DNA of 64,000 nucleotides from Marthasterias glacialis. Taxonomy: Eukaryota; Echinodermata; Asteroidea; Forcipulatida; Asteriidae. Location of the stretch: contig OU452232.1 in assembly GCA_911728455.2 (NCBI GenBank), positions 3,604,501 through 3,668,500 of the forward strand. The letters run 5' to 3'. Of this stretch, positions 33,728 through 45,700 are shown piece by piece. The notes beneath the pieces were generated by a model. It did not search any database, was not told the origin of the DNA, and saw nothing but the letters and a program-made list of their open reading frames with translations. Position numbers and translations under genes: made by a program. Numbering within the stretch: the stretch's first letter is position 1; each line of letters opens with the position of its first letter.

Positions 33728-36285
33728 CTTTTACTAGTTTTAGTGGGCTAAAAAACATTGATTTGGAGGACAGAAAATGATCATGAGAACAATATTATTA
33801 TTAAATTATGCCTCTTTATCTTGGATATATCTTGAGAAGCCAGTAAGCTACATGTATTTTTCAGCAAGTCTTTGTCACAATTTTGGCAATTTCTCGATTC
33901 GTTTTAAATCCACTTTGTCATACTTTGACACAGCGCCAACAACTGATAATGTCAAAATCTCAAGAGAATGTGTACAGTTACTCATTTTTGCCCCAGTTAG
34001 GCCTACTAAATACTACAGTACTGAACTGACTGGGTCTATGGTACATGGTAGGGTTTGCATGACTGGCTTAATCTCCTTTCCCTCTTAATGCAACATTAAT
34101 GACTGGGTACGAAACGACTTGGGTACGAAATGACCTGCTTCAATTTGCCCTCATGCCCTTTTATACAAAAGAAAAACTGCAATGCCCTTTTCCTTAAAAA
34201 CAAGAATGTGGCAAAAGTGCCATATCTGCCTGCCTCTTTATCTCCCTAAGTTTAGGTCAAATTATATCTACATGTACCTGTCCAGAAAGGTTGACAGAAT
34301 GTATAAAGCGAGGAACAGGCACTTTGTTTGAACGATTAGAAAAAACTTGTCAAAATCCTGCAACATTAAAGCCATTTCTTGTATACGGTGGTCTTGACGG
34401 AACTCACAAAATGCTAACTCTCAAAAAAGGAGTACAGCGCCCCAGTTACTGGGTCTACCCTTTGGGCATGAATGTGCGAAAGGTCCAGCCGTGGGATGAA
34501 ATGTCTGCTTGGTTGAAGTTTTTCTTTTTTTAAGGTCAATTCATTCATGGTTTTAGAAATTTAGCGTTAGCTACACGGTACACCACTTCCTCAAGAGGAG
34601 CAGTAAAAAAAAAAATGGAAATATAAAGCCCAACATCCATTAATAAATCTAAAAAATCCCTTAGAAAGTGGCAGTCAGATATGGAAACTTTTCGTTTTGA
34701 ACAAGAACGTACATGTATCTATCATTGTCCATTCAATCGGGGATTCAGACTTGAACAATGAATAACTGTTTTCCCCGTCTAATTTCATGTCTGTGAAATA
34801 TCCTAACTAAATTCCTACGCTAGTTTAAACACGGTTAGAAAGTTAAATAAATATCATTGTTTACTCACCAAAATCTAACTGTTGGTGTGGCTGGAACATA
34901 GTGAATTGAAGAAGGAATTTACCAGCCCCAAAATAAGGAAAACTGTCTTAATAAAACGTACTTTACACTTATATTTATGTCCGGTACATTTTCATTGCTC
35001 TTTTTTACTACACAATAAAATGGCCGCCCATAATATTGTCACAAATGTCGATTATACTAATAGTCGGTTATTTGGTATCGTAAAATTTACAGAAAACCAA
35101 GATGCAAGCTTTACAAAATGCCCTTATGTTTATTAACCATGAAAAAAAATTGGAATTGTTAAATTCTAGAATTACAGCCTTAGTAAAACGGGTAACTAAG
35201 CTGATAAAAAAAGGTTTGGTGGGCAAACAAAAAAAAAGGTTTGGTATCGAACGGCCATTTTCGATACCCAATAAGCACTGGTACACTAGTTGTGTTCACT
35301 AGTAGCGACAGATGGAGTCTCGATTTTCGACTCCGACCTCGCCACCATAGGAATCGTTCCATATCGATACCTTTCGTCTCATTTTGATTGATCGAGGCAA
35401 CCTCGGTACCAAAACAAAATGCCGCGGCGAGATTAGTCTGGCTCTCCGACTAGATATTAGGTCAGGCATCATCTAAAGCTAAACATAGATTATGACGCAA
35501 TATTTAAATATTCATAATATATAAATATTCATTACTTGTCACCAACAGTGGACGATGTCATTGGATGATGACGGGCTTTGTTTACTTTCAAAAAGCCTCG
35601 CATAATCAGTTTGTAAAAATGTTATAAATACATTCAAATATAGTGTTGAATTTGTTTGGGGAAAAAGAAAAAGAAAAACGATAATGGGGATGTGTCTGCA
35701 AGATTTTTGAATTTTTATCAACAAAAGAAACGTCCGACCATCAACGACTCTGTCCGAATGTTGACGACAACGAGTTCGGAGCATTTTGGATATTTTCGGA
35801 AAAGGATGATTTCCTCCTTTTATGTCACGTGACATTTGAGTGATATAGCCCTTTCCATTGTTGATAAGCAAACCTCGCAGGTTGGCATGGACGGCCAAAT
35901 ATAGCAAAGCATTCAAATCTTGTTGACAGACGTTGTGACAAAATTCAACGTTGTTGCAACTTTCTATTTAAAGAAAATTCATCCCATTATTGGTTGGTTT
36001 GTTTCCAACAAATTTTGAACAATTTTTGAATATTTGTGTAACACTTTTGCAAACTGTGATTTTTATCTGTCATTTGCTTTGCATTCATGGCTTCCCGTAG
36101 TTTTTCCATCTTGGATGGCAAAATTCGGGCTGTGACGTTGCAAAAGAAAGGTCTATACCTGTCCGCCCTAAATTAATCAACAGAGAATAGTCGGAGATTT
36201 TTTGGTCTGGGAACCAGACTACGGCGAGATCAATTACCCCTGGGAACAAGGTTACATGGACTTAGACCATAGAGTATAACTCTAT

Positions 36286-36368
36286 AGACTGGTTTCCGGT
36301 CCCTGCTTCGTTCTATTCGGTCTGTATACAGTCAGAACGAGAACGATGTAAGGACCGGCAACCAGTCT
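36286..36368. repeat. Imperfect hairpin, 17-bp arms
   Basis: AGACTGGTTTCCGGTCC (36286-36302) pairs with GGACCGGCAACCAGTCT (36352-36368) except at two positions; the loop is about 49 bp. Function unknown. Confidence 0.65.
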
Positions 36369-39155
36369 ACCGCTGGTTTGGCAAAACTTTACCCCCTGTT
36401 GGTGGCGCTGTTTTACTTTAGTGGTCCCCGTATGGGTGCACCACACTTTAGGCTCCCATATAGCAACCAGTGATAAAATTAATTTTTAATATGTAAAAAT
36501 ACTCAAAAACAATTATCAAAAGTCTCTCAGCCTCTAGAAAACAAATTAATTATATTTTCTGACAATTGAACTTTTTTTTTCTTTTCAATATTTGTTAGGT
36601 TAGCCGTTGAGAAGTTTTGGTAGGCTCACCCAAAATGAAAATACCCCTGAACAAGTAAATTGGCCAGTCTTCATTTCGGGAAAAATGACCCTACACTTAT
36701 TAGCAAAATTGGGCAATTTTGAGAGGGCTAGTTTACCAAAAATGTCACAGGGTGAAAGTCAACAATCCCAGGAGCACAATACTGAACGGTTAGTTTCAAC
36801 AATCCATAAAAGCCCGACCTTCAAATATTTGGTTTACAGAAAAAGTTGTGAGTTTCATTTCATTTATGAGGCTCGGTGCATGGATTTCTCTCTGTTTAGT
36901 CTAGTGCACCCGTAGAAGCCAAGCCTTCAGTTTTTGATACCAGAAGTTGCTTTATAGTGTTGTTTTTCCGAGGTGCAATGCCTGGGGGTGATCCAGGGGG
37001 AAAAATCAAATGGCAACAGAGGTTTTTTTTACCATAGTACATTTTGGTAAAGTCCTCAGAATTGATCGACATAGGCCTACTAAAAATCTGCAAAAATCCT
37101 AGCATTAGAAATTTGCTTAACTTACGTAAATTAAAAAAATTCCAACAAATCAACGTGTTTCTATTGATTTTGTCATAACTCATCCTACATGCTGGATACT
37201 TTAAATAATATTTTCGTTAATACTTTATTTTAATTAATTTACATCAACAACTGTCCTGTTGAACCCAAAAGATTCCTTAACCTTTAGTAGTACTGAGCAT
37301 TTTTTGTTACTTTTTTTTTAGTTGGCAGAGAGGAGGGTATGGTGGTGGTGGAAGAAACATTGTTGAAAATAGCTTTGCTCACCCATTGCTGCCCAGAAGA
37401 CAAAATGTGCTTTTCCGTACGCGTTCTGCATAAGGCTTTTTCCTGTTGTCTATTGTACACATTTTGTACAGTTATTACGCAACACGTCAGTACAATTGCT
37501 TTTAATCTATACCTTTTGAAAACCAGTGAACACCATCCATTCATGCGTGCCGGGGTTGTTCAATGGTAGCAAAAAATACTATCACCAAGCTCAGCTGGCC
37601 ATAAATACCATTAGGACGTGCTTGATTTTTTTTTATTTCATCAAAGTCACAACATACAACTTTAACAAAAAGGGCTAAGTAACTGTAATATTATTATACC
37701 GAAAGCCGAGTGCTTGTATTTGCACGTAGCTGGGATGACGTATAGTGCCCACTAAATGTCACGTGATGACATGTAAACATTGGTCGCGTAATCTGTCATT
37801 TAGTGTTTCTTACTACGTACAGCCAGATAGCCAGCCCTGACTTGCATACCATTATTGTTAATCCTATACTCTTCTGTATGTTGATATTAACATACGCAAT
37901 ATTAGGTCGGGCTTTAATTTCGTGATTGCTTCCCTGCCTTTCGGACCTCTTTAGAGCCAGGTTCGTACTGTCCCACTGGAGCCTTGCATAAATTGGTTTA
38001 TCGTCACAGGCCTACCATGGTTCAGTGTTCAGTGCAAGACACACTCGAGAAACCTTGTTTTCATTACAAGGATGAAAGACCCCAACTAAACGATACTTAG
38101 CAATAATCAATGGGGGCGCCCTAACAATAAACAACAACTGAGAGTAGATCGATTTTTATTGGTTTATCGTCACAGCTGAGATATTTCTGTCTGAAATACT
38201 GCAAAGTGAAGGGCCACATAATGCAACTGCATAAAATAGAGAGAGAAGAGACATAATTTATTTCAGAAACATTTAACTCTTTGTTATCTTGTTAATGTTT
38301 TTTTTTTTCAAGCTCCACGCAAACATGACAAACATTATACCTAATAGTTACGTGGTATTTTCAAGGTTAGTTTTTTTTGTTGATTTGCTGATTAGCCCAA
38401 TTAGTGTGGTAATAATCAATACTCTTCCATAGCTGTAATAAATCAATGGCTTAAGCGCCTCCCTTTCACAAAATGTTCCTGCACATTAGCCTATTACTTA
38501 ATTTAGCATCTGTTCAGCCACGCTGCTCTAACAACCCCAAAATGTGAAATGGAAATAAATAAATAAATGTATTGAATTTAACTCTGAACTCGAGTTTTGT
38601 TTTACATTATTTAAATTGATAGGCTACAGTAAAACAATCATCAATGTTGTTGAATTGAACTATGACCTCGAGCAGGGTCGAGTTCGTTTACATTATTTTA
38701 ATTTGATATTGAAAACTTGTTGAAATCCCCCAACCCGAAAATGAACTTTAAAAAAAATGGATAAATAAATTATTTAATAAATGAATGAACAGCAACAACA
38801 AACAATCCACCTTTTATTGAAGCTTCACAAAAACGAGGGGATTTTTTTCTCTGTGTTTTTTAAAATTTGGTCACGGATCATTCATGGAAAGGAAATTTAA
38901 CATAATAATTTTCTTAAAGACAGCGTATAATATTTTTACGTATACCAACTTTGATTTTCGGATATTTAAACAACAGTTATATTCGTATATTTGTTAGCAC
39001 TGTACTGTAACATTAGGGGTGAATAATGTTATTGTTATTTGTAGATTGACATAAGTGCGTAAAATTGATGAAAAGTATTTAACAGTAGGCCTACTTGCAA
39101 TTCAAACAATGAAGATGTGTGGAATCATTCCGTCATCAGAATCGGTTGCCGCGTA

Positions 39156-39294
39156 TTAAAGACGTCCGCTCGTCATCGCACGACAAACTAATTCGTGCCA
39201 CGAAAGATCACCTTTGACCCGTGTACGCGTTGTGTAAACTGTATGTACGGGTAGAAACAGTCGTCGGGTAATGGTGACGAGCGGGCGTCTTTAA
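39156..39294. repeat. Inverted-repeat element with 20-bp arms
   Basis: TTAAAGACGTCCGCTCGTCA and TGACGAGCGGGCGTCTTTAA are complementary but for one base, enclosing about 100 bp. MITE-like; just downstream of the VWC gene stop. Confidence 0.65.
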
Positions 39295-39467
39295 GTGAGC
39301 TGCGTGACCGCCCAACAAAATGAGCTCGCCATCAAGTCAATGGAAATGTTAAATCAACACTGAAAGGGGTCGGTCCAGTGACACTGCCACTTTATTATAA
39401 AGTTAGATTCAACTGATACAAGTGTCAAAATTAACTAGCGTTTCAAACAAGAGTTATAGGCTTACAT

Positions 39468-41494
39468 TTAAATCTTTCCAGGCGTTGTCACTTCACTTTC
39501 ACAGATGTATTTCGGGCAACACTCATTCTCCTCCAATGACATTTTGACGCAATTTTCGCTTGGTCGTCTTGGGCATCTCTTTTGGGCGCAATCTGCTCTC
39601 CCTCCCCATGTACAGTAGCATTTTGCACATTTCTCATCCCACCTTTCTCCGTAGTGGTGTATTTTCTGATCACCACCCACACAAGGCTCAAGTTGTATCG
39701 AGCAAGTAGCAAGTTGAATGACCTTTTCTGAAATTTTTGAAAATTTTGAAAATACACTGTGAGCAGAATGATGATAATAACAACGCCATCATTTGTTGAT
39801 GTCGTCTGTTGAATTTCAGTCAGATCACGGTGTAGTTTAAACGAAGAATTTTATGCAGTTTTGACTGTCATTACCCCAGCGATATTCATTTTAATAGTAG
39901 TCTTATTTTGAAAGGCAATTGTTAACTAATGCTGTTTTGTTATGACCAATATACCTTATGCAAAGACGCAATCCAGACGCCATCTTAGAGGTAAAACGAG
40001 GCTGAAACAATAGAAAAGCACAGGATTGGCCAATTAACAGCCTCCTTTTGACCTCCAGGCGAGGGCAACTTCTACTGACGTCATGTGCTTAAGGTCTATT
40101 CTAAGGAGGCGTTAGTGTGGTGTCCCTGAACTTGGACACTACATCGCACTTTTCTTTGCAATTTATTTGCAAAAACATTTTAGATGTCACTCATAATATC
40201 CCCATTTATTTGAAAAGATATCGGCGATGTCGCAAACATTATCACCAATATCTTTCTTGCGATGTCGCAATATTATTTGCAAAGCTATTTGCAATGTGTG
40301 ATGTCCCTTCAGGACCACCATACTTTAGTGGTCCGTCGAAGCCATCTTTTTAACTTTAGAGGTCCGTCGAAGCCATCTTTTTAACTTGTAAATCCTAATG
40401 ACGAAGATTTACGTGTAGTTAAACTTATAGAATGAAAGAAAACACAACTCCTAAAAATTTACTCGGAGTTTCCAAAGGCACACAAACTGGACACTGCAAG
40501 GCGGAATCAAACCCATAACTCCCACCCATTCTTCTTAGCAACTCAAACCATCTTTCCACTTACTGGTAGTAGTACCAAAGCCAGTAGTTGTATCACCATT
40601 TCGTTCATCCGGAGAAATCTAAACAGAGATTTATTTGTAGTTTAATTAAAAGTTTAAAACAAAAAATCCTTATAAAATTTACCCGGAGTTTTCCAAGGTA
40701 CATTTAAGTACGGAAGTATTTTAAACGGTCGGGAAAATAATTACGGTGTTTCATATGTGCCACCTACTGCTAATAATAATAATAAAAAGCGTCGCAATTT
40801 TTTCCCGTCGCATTAGAATGTTTTGCTTCACATTGGAATTTTTCCGTAGTATACAATTGTTTTCTGTCGCATTAGAATTGTTTCCGTCACATTAGAATTG
40901 TTTTCCGTCGCATTAGAATTGTTTCAGTCGCATTAGAATTTTTTGCGTGGCATTATAATTTTTTGCGTGGCATTATAATTTTTTTCTGTCGCAATACACC
41001 TTTTCCACCAAATTTTGTTTGATTGTTTGTTTTTATAGTGTATTATAGTGTATTTATTTATTTCTTTTAATGGCATACAGCCCCCAACCCCGCCCGCCGC
41101 CCCCAGCAAACATCCTGGATCCAACTAGACTGTCAATAGTCTATAGTGTATTTTTATGTAGAATTTTTTTTTGTGCGTGTGATAGAGCAAATGTACATAG
41201 AAATACCCCATAAACTATAGACAGTCGGTGTGCATCATTATATCTGTTGACCCAACAAATTCAAATAGTAGTGGCACATTATGGAAGACCATAGGAAAAT
41301 GTCTCTTTGTAAAAACTAATACTTGATGGTCGTATAAATGTTTTTATTTTTAACGTATAAAAACATAACTTTGATACCACATGGTTAAACTATTAAAAAA
41401 GAGTATTTAAACGAATGTTTTGACTTACTTTCGAAAGCAGAGGAACTGCAGAGACCACCGAGGTGGTCACAATCAGGACTAGGACCATCAACAT
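39468..41494 (-). CDS. Small secreted single-VWC-domain protein, three exons
   Basis: Exons 41494-41429, 40618-40564 and 39727-39468 with GT-AG borders and matching phases (381 nt, 126 residues plus stop). Exon 1 is almost exactly a signal peptide: start MLMVLVLIVTT, small residues VVSA before the likely cleavage site, then VPLLSK. Exon 2 is a short Thr-rich linker (GDTTTGFGTTT). Exon 3 carries one extra Cys, then a VWC domain with ten cysteines in the family order, including CAKCYC, and ending ECCPKYIC. Family knowledge: VWC domains occur in BMP-binding proteins (chordin, CCN, kielin) and in small single-domain secreted proteins. I infer an extracellular ligand or matrix-binding role; no closer identity is claimed. 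Transcription would start near 41500, divergent from the candidate exon at 42027. Confidence 0.8.
40795..40990 (+). repeat. ~21-bp minisatellite in intron 1 of the VWC gene
   Basis: About nine degenerate units of GTCGCATTAGAATTGTTTTC (with GTGGCATTATAATTTTTTGC variants near the end). Non-coding. Confidence 0.8.
41121..41232. repeat. Short inverted repeat around CTATAG
   Basis: GACTGTCAATAGTCTATAG near 41129-41147 and CTATAGACAGTC near 41215-41226 are complementary over about 12 bases. In intron 1 of the VWC gene; possible small palindromic insertion. Confidence 0.4.
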
Positions 41495-42026
41495 TGTTCC
41501 TCTCTATCTGCCCTCTTCTGAAATCAATGGTTTCGTAGTCCCAAATGCTTCTACTTTACACAATAATACAATGCCTATTTATAGATTGTTTTTTGAAAGG
41601 ACACCAATTAAGGTCAACTAAAGGCACAGGTGTCATTTTTTTTTTTTTTTTAAATAACTGTACAACAGCACCCTCATTGAGGTCAAAACGACCGTAAGTT
41701 AACTGCAGGAAAACGGCTGTGCATACCCTCCTCTATAGCTAATCATTTGATTCACAAGGCCATTATAATGTAAGCTCATTTCGTTGTTCCATTTGCGATA
41801 AAACAGTTAAAAAAATAAAAAAATAAAAAAATTTAAAAAAAACATTCTGATGTATGCAAATTCGGCATTATTTCCGCTGTTCGAATTATAGCGGATTTTT
41901 AGTATGTCATTCTGGGTACCTCACCCAATACAAATACACTATGGTGAAAAACAATTTTTGTTGCCATCTGTTCAGGTCACCTGTTCTTTGTAACGACTAC
42001 TATTAAAGAAGGGTAATTTTTAACAG

Positions 42027-42541
42027 TTTTGCAAGATGAGAAAATAACTTCGACATCTGGGAAGCAAGATAACACTTCAATGTGTTCTTTGAATTCTCTG
42101 AAATGTAGTTGCAAAAAGGAAAACATTTTAATGCTTAAATTAATTATGCTATTCGGTTTTCAGATACTAATATTCAAATGTTTCCAAACAATAGTAACTT
42201 CCACAAGACAGCCATCAACTGACCTTGCAAGTTGTAATGAAGTTCTGGCCCACGTGGAGATGCTGCAAAAACGTTTGAAGAACGAAACAAAAAAAATCAG
42301 GATAAACCATGCAAACCATAGGTGGAGGGTGTGGGGGTGGACGTGGGGAAATTATATAATTAGTTGCCGTCAACGAAATACTGACAATGTGTGTTTTTTT
42401 TTAAAGGAACAGTTTGTGCCCCCACAAGAGAATGGAAGAAACGACAGCATGGATCCGAATTTTTCGAACACAGAAGTTTTTGGCGCCCCTAATCAGAAAC
42501 ATTCCTTTAATGTAAAATACACAAATGGAACCAACCTTTAA
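42027..42541 (+). CDS. Candidate exon of a type II membrane protein (weak)
   Basis: An open frame preceded by an acceptor-like TTTTTAACAG at 42017-42026. It encodes a Cys-containing, mostly polar start (CSLNSLKCSC), a hydrophobic stretch of about 20 residues (LKLIMLFGFQILIF) and a polar stalk (EVLAHVEMLQKRL) that could be coiled coil. That order fits a type II membrane protein such as a TNF-like ligand or C-type lectin stalk, but no ectodomain is present. The first ATG lies 17 codons in, so an upstream exon may be needed. The middle (WRVWGWTWG, about 42320-42400) may be an unspliced intron, since a T-rich tract ending AAAG at 42406 looks like an acceptor. Unrecognised; could be chance. Confidence 0.3.
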
Positions 42542-44430
42542 CTGTATTTCAACCATGGACAAAACTTAAACTTTACTTGACGAATAAGAACTTCGACATT
42601 ATGGAAAAAGATCCCTTTCGCCTAAAATTCAATCAAAAAAGTAATCATTTTATTCAGTTGTACTTATATCCAAATGTTTGACACACAATGTGTGTATTAC
42701 GATATACAAATTAAGCACGAATTGTAACACAATTAAGAGTCACATAATTAACATTATTTAGGTTTTACAACAATAACTGTCAAATGATAAAAAATTACAT
42801 TAGTCCGATTTCCAACACAAATAATCTGAGTAAACATGATAATAATCTTCACACACATTATAACACTTTAGTTATCAAGTTATTAGGCATTGCGTAAGTT
42901 TGATCTTACGACCACGTCTGAGTACTGCATAAATCTTCTACACATTTTGTACACAATTCGTTGACGTCTAAAGCAAAAAACAAACTGCGTGAATCAAATC
43001 TTTAAAATGACCAAATCTGATGGGCACATCCTTGCTACTTCATACACATATTAAGCCAGCTATCACAAGATTATTTCAAACACTGACTCCAAGCAAAGTT
43101 GTCCTGTACCTCTATGTAACAAAACAGTGTCTGGAAGCCATATTGTTCCTTTTTTTCTAACTTTGTAAAATTGGTTCATTGTGCCTTACAATATATTCAT
43201 TTCTAATAATTTTTACTAAAATAAAATTTATCAATTAAATACAAAAATGACGTTAAAAACATTTATTTATTGTGCAGCTTTTCAAGTCAAGAAGGCCCCT
43301 CGCAGCGCTTTAAATTAATTATTCACTCAAAATTCTCCACCCTTGTCGGTGCCCATTCACTCCTGGAGGATGGGAAGCAATTAGAGTTAATTATAGTATA
43401 TTACGACAGGACACAGGTGTCACCAATGGAACTCAAACCCACACTCCGATGGCTCAGCCACCAGAACTTGAAATTGATGGGCTAGACTGCTTGGCCATAA
43501 AAAATAAAAAATAAAATTAAAGAAAAAACTTTAAAATGAACCTTTACAGTACAGGGGTCCAATAACAAACAGTAGTAATATTACTTTTGAAATAAGACAG
43601 CTTCCAACTCTTCCCTATAAACTATCAATTTGAAAAACCTATGTAATTCTACAAAATAGTTCTACTAGTTTTTAAATTGAATTTAGTTAGATATAATATA
43701 CAACAAATAAATTTTAACTTGAGTTTCATTCATAAACTGAGTTTTTTTCATTATTTTTACTGTGCATTATTGTGTTCTATCTCTATGCTACATACAGTCA
43801 CTAGAAGAATTCTTCATTAATTGTACTCATTACTGATGTATCTGCATATATTTTCTCCATAACATTCATGTTCTGCAAGGTGTCAAGAAAACAATGTTAT
43901 CTACAATAAACTATGCATACTTTTTAAAACTTACATTGTCTAACATTTCATTTTGCAAATAAGAGAAAACTCACAGTGAAAACAAAACATTGATGTAGTA
44001 GTTTGCTTACAAAAATGTATGTTATTACAGATTTGTAAAGGCTTTGTACTCACTTTTAACAAGCATATAGAATTATGCAAATTATTGTGAAGATTCTACA
44101 TTACTTATGCATAGAATTAAGCCCAATGATTAGATTTTAAAACCATTTTAAAAAAGCCAGAAACGCTCTACATGCAAAGCTCCTCCACTGAAAATGTTTA
44201 GTTGCAAAAAATACTGAGAAATTCAGTTGAAAATGTTGTCTACAGTGTCGTATCGCACACATATTTGAAAATCATGGCAAGAATTACTTAGAAATAATAT
44301 GCACAAGCATTCTGTAAAACAGAGTGGACGGAACAATCTGTTGATAAACTAAATCATTTTTTACCTAAAAGAGAACAACTTTAACAGTAGATAGAGGCTT
44401 ACACTGGTTGTTGTTTTTCCAGTGCTAAAA
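42542..44430. other. Spacer / 3' UTR of the giant gene
   Basis: AT-rich, with no coding frame matching a known family. Holds the SINE fragment at 43270-43497. The minus-strand 3' UTR and poly(A) site of the giant gene should lie here; several AATAAA-like hexamers exist on that strand (for example near 43263) and I cannot choose one. Confidence 0.5.
43270..43497 (-). repeat. SINE fragment, reverse orientation
   Basis: Contains GGTGCCCATTCACTCCTGG, GGACACAGGTGTCACC and AACCCACACTCCGATGGCTC, the decayed complement of the tRNA-Leu-like head. Lies between the plus-strand candidate exon and the stop of the giant gene, possibly in its 3' UTR. Confidence 0.6.
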
Positions 44431-45700
44431 TTAAACAAGGGACTCATCTTCGTCCCTCCAGTCAAAATGTGGCTTGCTGTACATCTCTGGAGGCATCGGA
44501 AGATCTTCCAGTTCCTCAAGATCAACGACCGGGACAGGGGAGGCTGTCCTTGATGCCGCGGGTGAATCATCGATGGTTGACATTGGTGCGACCACATTGG
44601 AGGTTTTCCTGATCATTTGGTGCAATGCTCGTCTTTGAGGTCTTGACGCTTTGAAGATCTGGTCTTTAGATTGTTTCCTTGAGGCAGAACTTGGTCGCTC
44701 TGGGTTGTTAGTTGCTTGACTAAGAGATGGAGAGACAGGGCGACTATCTGTATCAGAGAACAATCCCCTCAGTAATGGGGAGCCTGGTCGACTGCTGGTA
44801 GGAGAGTCCATATGTTGACTGGTTGTAAGGGGTGCATTGTTGTCACTATCTCTTGAAGACTGTGACAGGCTGTCAGCTGCAAATGCACTTGCTACATGTC
44901 TATATTCCAAGGATGGCTCCGCAGGGGTTTCTAAATCAGTATCCGGAACATCAGGGAGACTTTTGTCATCTCTGTCGTTCGTATCTTCTTCAGTGTCAAC
45001 CATCCATGCATTCTGGGAGGGCGGTCTCGGTGGTGACTGCCACCGTGCAGAGTAAGATGCTGAATCATCCCATCTGTCTTCATTGGGAGGTAATGCCTGA
45101 TATGGTGGAGGAAGGGGTACATCAAAAGGGTCGTATTCTGGAAGGACCACCGATTCCACAAAAGGATCAAATTTGTCTCTCATCTCACTCCTGAAGCCAT
45201 AGTCTGCCAAACCACGTGGAAATCCCTGTGCAGGTTCCTTGAATAGACTAGATTTGGCTGCAGACTGATTGTCATTCAGTGACGAAAGTGCTCCGAAGGT
45301 GCTCAGACCAAACGCTTTACCCATTTCGGTTGATTGTGGCGGTTCGTTTGGTAAACGACTGAAAGTTGTCTCTGCTGTGTCTTGATCAAACCTGGTTCTG
45401 ATGTCCAGGTTTGGATCATCTTCATCAGATGGTCTTTGGGTTACCATTGTAATGCCTTCTTGTAGACCTGCAGTGTCTGGTCTCCCAAGTCCTGTGTAGA
45501 AAGGTCTTCCATGAGAATCACTAGACTTGGGTCGAGCCAATCTTGAAGGGGGAATATACCTCCAGGTTGTCTGGATGTCGTGTTCATTCTTTCTCTTCTT
45601 TTTCTTGTAGACACAGCAAATAATTAGAATGATGAATAGTATCAATAAAAGAACGCAGATTACAATTATTAAGATACACCACCAGGAACAGCCAGTTGTT
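44431..45700 (-). other. Transmembrane helix and cytoplasmic tail of the giant protein
   Basis: A hydrophobic run (ILIIVICVLLLILFI) at about 45675-45610 is followed by KKKKRK, the usual stop-transfer signal, giving a type I topology. The tail of about 390 residues is polar, rich in Ser, Pro and Asp. It holds PPPY (about 45092-45110, WW-domain ligand), two DPF motifs nearby (AP-2 ear type), NPERP, and ends ESLV just before the stop at 44431 (class I PDZ ligand, Ser at -2, Val at 0). Confidence 0.85.

Larger units (their letters stand above)
31561..39467. other. Spacer upstream of AGO, no gene recognised
   Basis: About 7.9 kb that should contain the AGO promoter and any 5' exon. Identified content: a reverse SINE (31955-32245), a large foldback element (32911-33727) and a hairpin (36286-36368). 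Open frames here are short and match no family I know. A CACGTG motif occurs near 35825. I cannot place the transcription start. Confidence 0.5.

Noticed and set aside
33272..33751. Plus-strand frame of 159 codons as a gene
   Set aside because: It lies wholly in the right arm of the foldback element; the frame is not kept in the left arm and there is no family match.
35539..35916. Minus-strand frame of 125 codons as an AGO 5' exon
   Set aside because: It begins with ATG but shows no AGO-like N-terminus and no donor joining in phase to 31560; kept as spacer.
36607..36915. Plus-strand frame of 102 codons upstream of AGO
   Set aside because: No ATG at its start, no domain or signal recognised, biased composition, and length within chance expectation for this DNA.
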